From a virus: a DNA stretch of 44,471 nt. The notes under the pieces were generated by a model. The model did no database searches. It saw only the letters and a list, made by a program, of their open reading frames with translations, and was not told the origin of the DNA. Location: the IMG/VR virus record IMGVR_UViG_3300033996_000679, positions 1-44,471 of that record; one strand, written 5' to 3'. Both the position numbers and the translations under genes were made by a program. Positions 42,781-44,471 of the stretch are shown here, in pieces; within the stretch, counting starts at the first letter, position 1; every line of letters begins with the position of its first letter.

Positions 42781-43980
42781 ATGGCACTATTTGACTTTAT
42801 TAGAAAACCACAACAGGTTGAAAAACCAAACATCACACAGGATTTAGTAGATTCTATTATGTTAAGAAACATAGAACTACCAATGCCTAAAGAACAAAAA
42901 GGATTTGATTGGGTACTATTCGGACCTAACAATCAATTTCCAATTGACCTTCTTGAATATAGAAATTCATCAGCGATACACGATAGTATAATCGAATCTA
43001 AGACATCTTTAATAGCCGGTAATGGTTTTCTATTCGGAGACACAAGAGAAGCGTCTAATCAGTTTATAATCGATAATTGGAAGCTCGTACCTTTCTGGAG
43101 AAAACTTGATAGAACATTCTGGCAAGTAGCAAGAGACCAAGAGACTTTTGGTTATTCTTGTTTCGAGATTATCTACTCAATGGATAGAACTCGTGTTGCT
43201 GATATCAATTGGATTGATGCTTCAAGAATTGCTGTTGGTAAGAAAGATGAGTGGGGTCAGATTAAAAAGTACTACTACTCAGAGAATTGGTCTAACACAA
43301 GAACTAATCCACCACGAGAAATAGACTCTTGGGATCCTAATGGTGAGTCTTTAAGACAACTTATGTTTATTAAGTATGAAGATAACAATATAGATTACTA
43401 TGCACTACCTAACTATTATTCTGCTTTAAGATGGATTAAGGCTGATGCTTTAATGGCTGAGTATAACTTAGCAGCAATCAATAATGGTTTCTCACCATCA
43501 ATTGTGTTTAAGTTTTATAAGAAACCTACACCAGATGAACGTAGAATGAATGCTGAGGCTATTAGACAACAACACGGTGGTTCTAAAAACGCTGGTAAAG
43601 CAATTATCTTTTACTCAGATGGTAAAGAGTTAGCACCAGATGTTACAACTATTGATGCAACAAATATCGACCAAAGACTTTTACAAGTTGCTGAACAAAT
43701 CACTCAACAAATCATCACGGCTCACAGAGCACACCCACAATTATTAGGAATTCAAACACCAGGTAAATTAGGCTATTCATCGGAGTTAGTTCAATCTTGG
43801 GAAATCTTTGATAAAATGGTTATTCGACCAGAAAGAAAATTAATCTTTGATGCTTTTAAGGAAGTTCTTATTTATAATGGTGTTAGTAAAATTGAAATTG
43901 AAGACCTTAAACCTATTAACACTGATGCTGCTGAGGCACCTCAGGTTAGTTTCTCAATAAATAAAAAAAATGACATATAA
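42781..43980 (+). CDS. Portal protein, second copy
   Basis: The translation is identical to the gene at 9103-10302. Confidence 0.85.
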   Translation: MALFDFIRKPQQVEKPNITQDLVDSIMLRNIELPMPKEQKGFDWVLFGPNNQFPIDLLEYRNSSAIHDSIIESKTSLIAGNGFLFGDTREASNQFIIDNWKLVPFWRKLDRTFWQVARDQETFGYSCFEIIYSMDRTRVADINWIDASRIAVGKKDEWGQIKKYYYSENWSNTRTNPPREIDSWDPNGESLRQLMFIKYEDNNIDYYALPNYYSALRWIKADALMAEYNLAAINNGFSPSIVFKFYKKPTPDERRMNAEAIRQQHGGSKNAGKAIIFYSDGKELAPDVTTIDATNIDQRLLQVAEQITQQIITAHRAHPQLLGIQTPGKLGYSSELVQSWEIFDKMVIRPERKLIFDAFKEVLIYNGVSKIEIEDLKPINTDAAEAPQVSFSINKKNDI

Positions 43981-44471
43981 TGGCAGCAACTTTTTCAGCA
44001 CTATTTATAGACGACCAATATCTTAAAGATTATACTCCACTCGGCAAATCAGTCGATATTAACGAGATATATCCTTTTGTAGAAGAAGCACAGAACGTGT
44101 ATATTCAAGATGTTTTAGGTACGCCTTTATACATAGATTTAGAATATAAACTTTACACAGGAGTTACTTACTCGAATATTGAAAGACAATTAGTTGATAT
44201 CTGTTCTAAAGGATTGGCTTACTGGACTGTTTATATGGCACTTCCACATTTAGCAATTAAGATTAGAAACTTAGGTGTTGCAAGACCTACATCAACTGAT
44301 GCTCAGGTATCAACAATCGATGAGATGAAGTATGTAAGAGAAGAAATGAAAAACTTAGGTGAGTTTTGGAACACAAGAGTAGTTAACTTTTTATGTGAGA
44401 ACTCAACATTATTTCCTTTATATCAAGCGGCTTCTGATGATATGTATCCTAACACAAGACAATATGACTCT
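43980..44471 (+). CDS. Head-completion/adaptor-type protein, second copy, truncated by the window end
   Basis: This is the first 164 codons of the gene at 10302-10868. It has three silent substitutions at 44417-44420; otherwise the compared part is the same. The missing end is a window or contig edge, not a gene lesion. Confidence 0.55.
   Translation, partial: MAATFSALFIDDQYLKDYTPLGKSVDINEIYPFVEEAQNVYIQDVLGTPLYIDLEYKLYTGVTYSNIERQLVDICSKGLAYWTVYMALPHLAIKIRNLGVARPTSTDAQVSTIDEMKYVREEMKNLGEFWNTRVVNFLCENSTLFPLYQAASDDMYPNTRQYDS

Larger units (their letters stand above)
33679..44471. repeat. Long direct terminal repeat, right copy
   Basis: Second copy of bases 1-10793. It diverges from the first at 33679-34995, appears identical from 34996 to 44416, and then differs at 44417, 44418 and 44420. 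The three changes are silent (CCA CTT to CCT TTA, both Pro-Leu). Confidence 0.95.

Overview
The window is a tailed double-stranded DNA bacteriophage sequence. It carries a complete siphovirus-like virion set: small and large terminase, portal, prohead protease with scaffold, major capsid protein, tail tube, tape measure and a tail assembly chaperone with a frameshift. The host is probably a member of the Bacteroidota. The DNA is A+T rich. Start codons follow A-rich stretches such as AAATAAATAAAAAATG and I see no Shine-Dalgarno sequences. Three reverse-strand genes have TTTG-N19/20-TAnnTTTR promoters of the Bacteroidota primary-sigma type. I see no integrase, repressor, DNA polymerase, helicase or recognisable endolysin.

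The window is longer than one genome. Bases 1-10793 recur at 33679-44471 with a constant offset of 33678, so the sequence closes on itself as a circular or circularly permuted unit of about 33.7 kb with about 39 genes. From 1318 to 10738 the copies look identical. In the first 1.3 kb they differ clearly (about 50 amino-acid changes in about 459), and near the right end they differ by three silent substitutions. The simplest reading is an assembly path through at least two co-existing strains, not a true 10.8 kb duplication.

Layout of one unit, starting at 18806 on the + strand: a packaging and late-control cluster (TerS, a T4 gp55-like late sigma factor, a beta-class DNA methyltransferase, TerL; 18806-22146); two small paralogues and the tail assembly chaperone G/GT (22158-23336); a tail-completion candidate (23357-23848); a block of adhesin-type proteins, namely a collagen-like fibre, a beta-rich protein and a beta-propeller-like protein (23848-29300); a gp10-like neck protein (29302-29763); tail-tip proteins (29813-35058); another fibre-like protein, the tape measure, protease/scaffold, capsid and tail tube (35090-42269, also 1412-8591); a terminator; then portal, head completion, a small membrane protein and more virion-surface proteins ending in a lectin-like protein (8742-13113). 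A bidirectional terminator at 13116-13145 separates this block from the converging reverse-strand genes.

The reverse strand (13147-18733) is the probable early and regulatory region. It has four small unknown genes driven by related promoters (17564-18733), a winged-helix, replication-initiator-like gene with five perfect 15-bp direct repeats inside it (16799-17395), a non-coding region with inverted repeats (16575-16798), and a tightly coupled operon running leftward. That operon encodes a winged-helix protein, a double zinc-ribbon protein, an unknown protein, a sigma-factor-like protein, a small membrane protein, an unknown protein and a head-morphogenesis-like protein. A plausible programme is host sigma on the TTTG/TAnnTTTR promoters first, then the phage sigma-like proteins switching on the + strand virion genes. 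Several of those genes carry an AAAACATAT motif just upstream of the start. This programme is inferred; only the sequence elements are seen.
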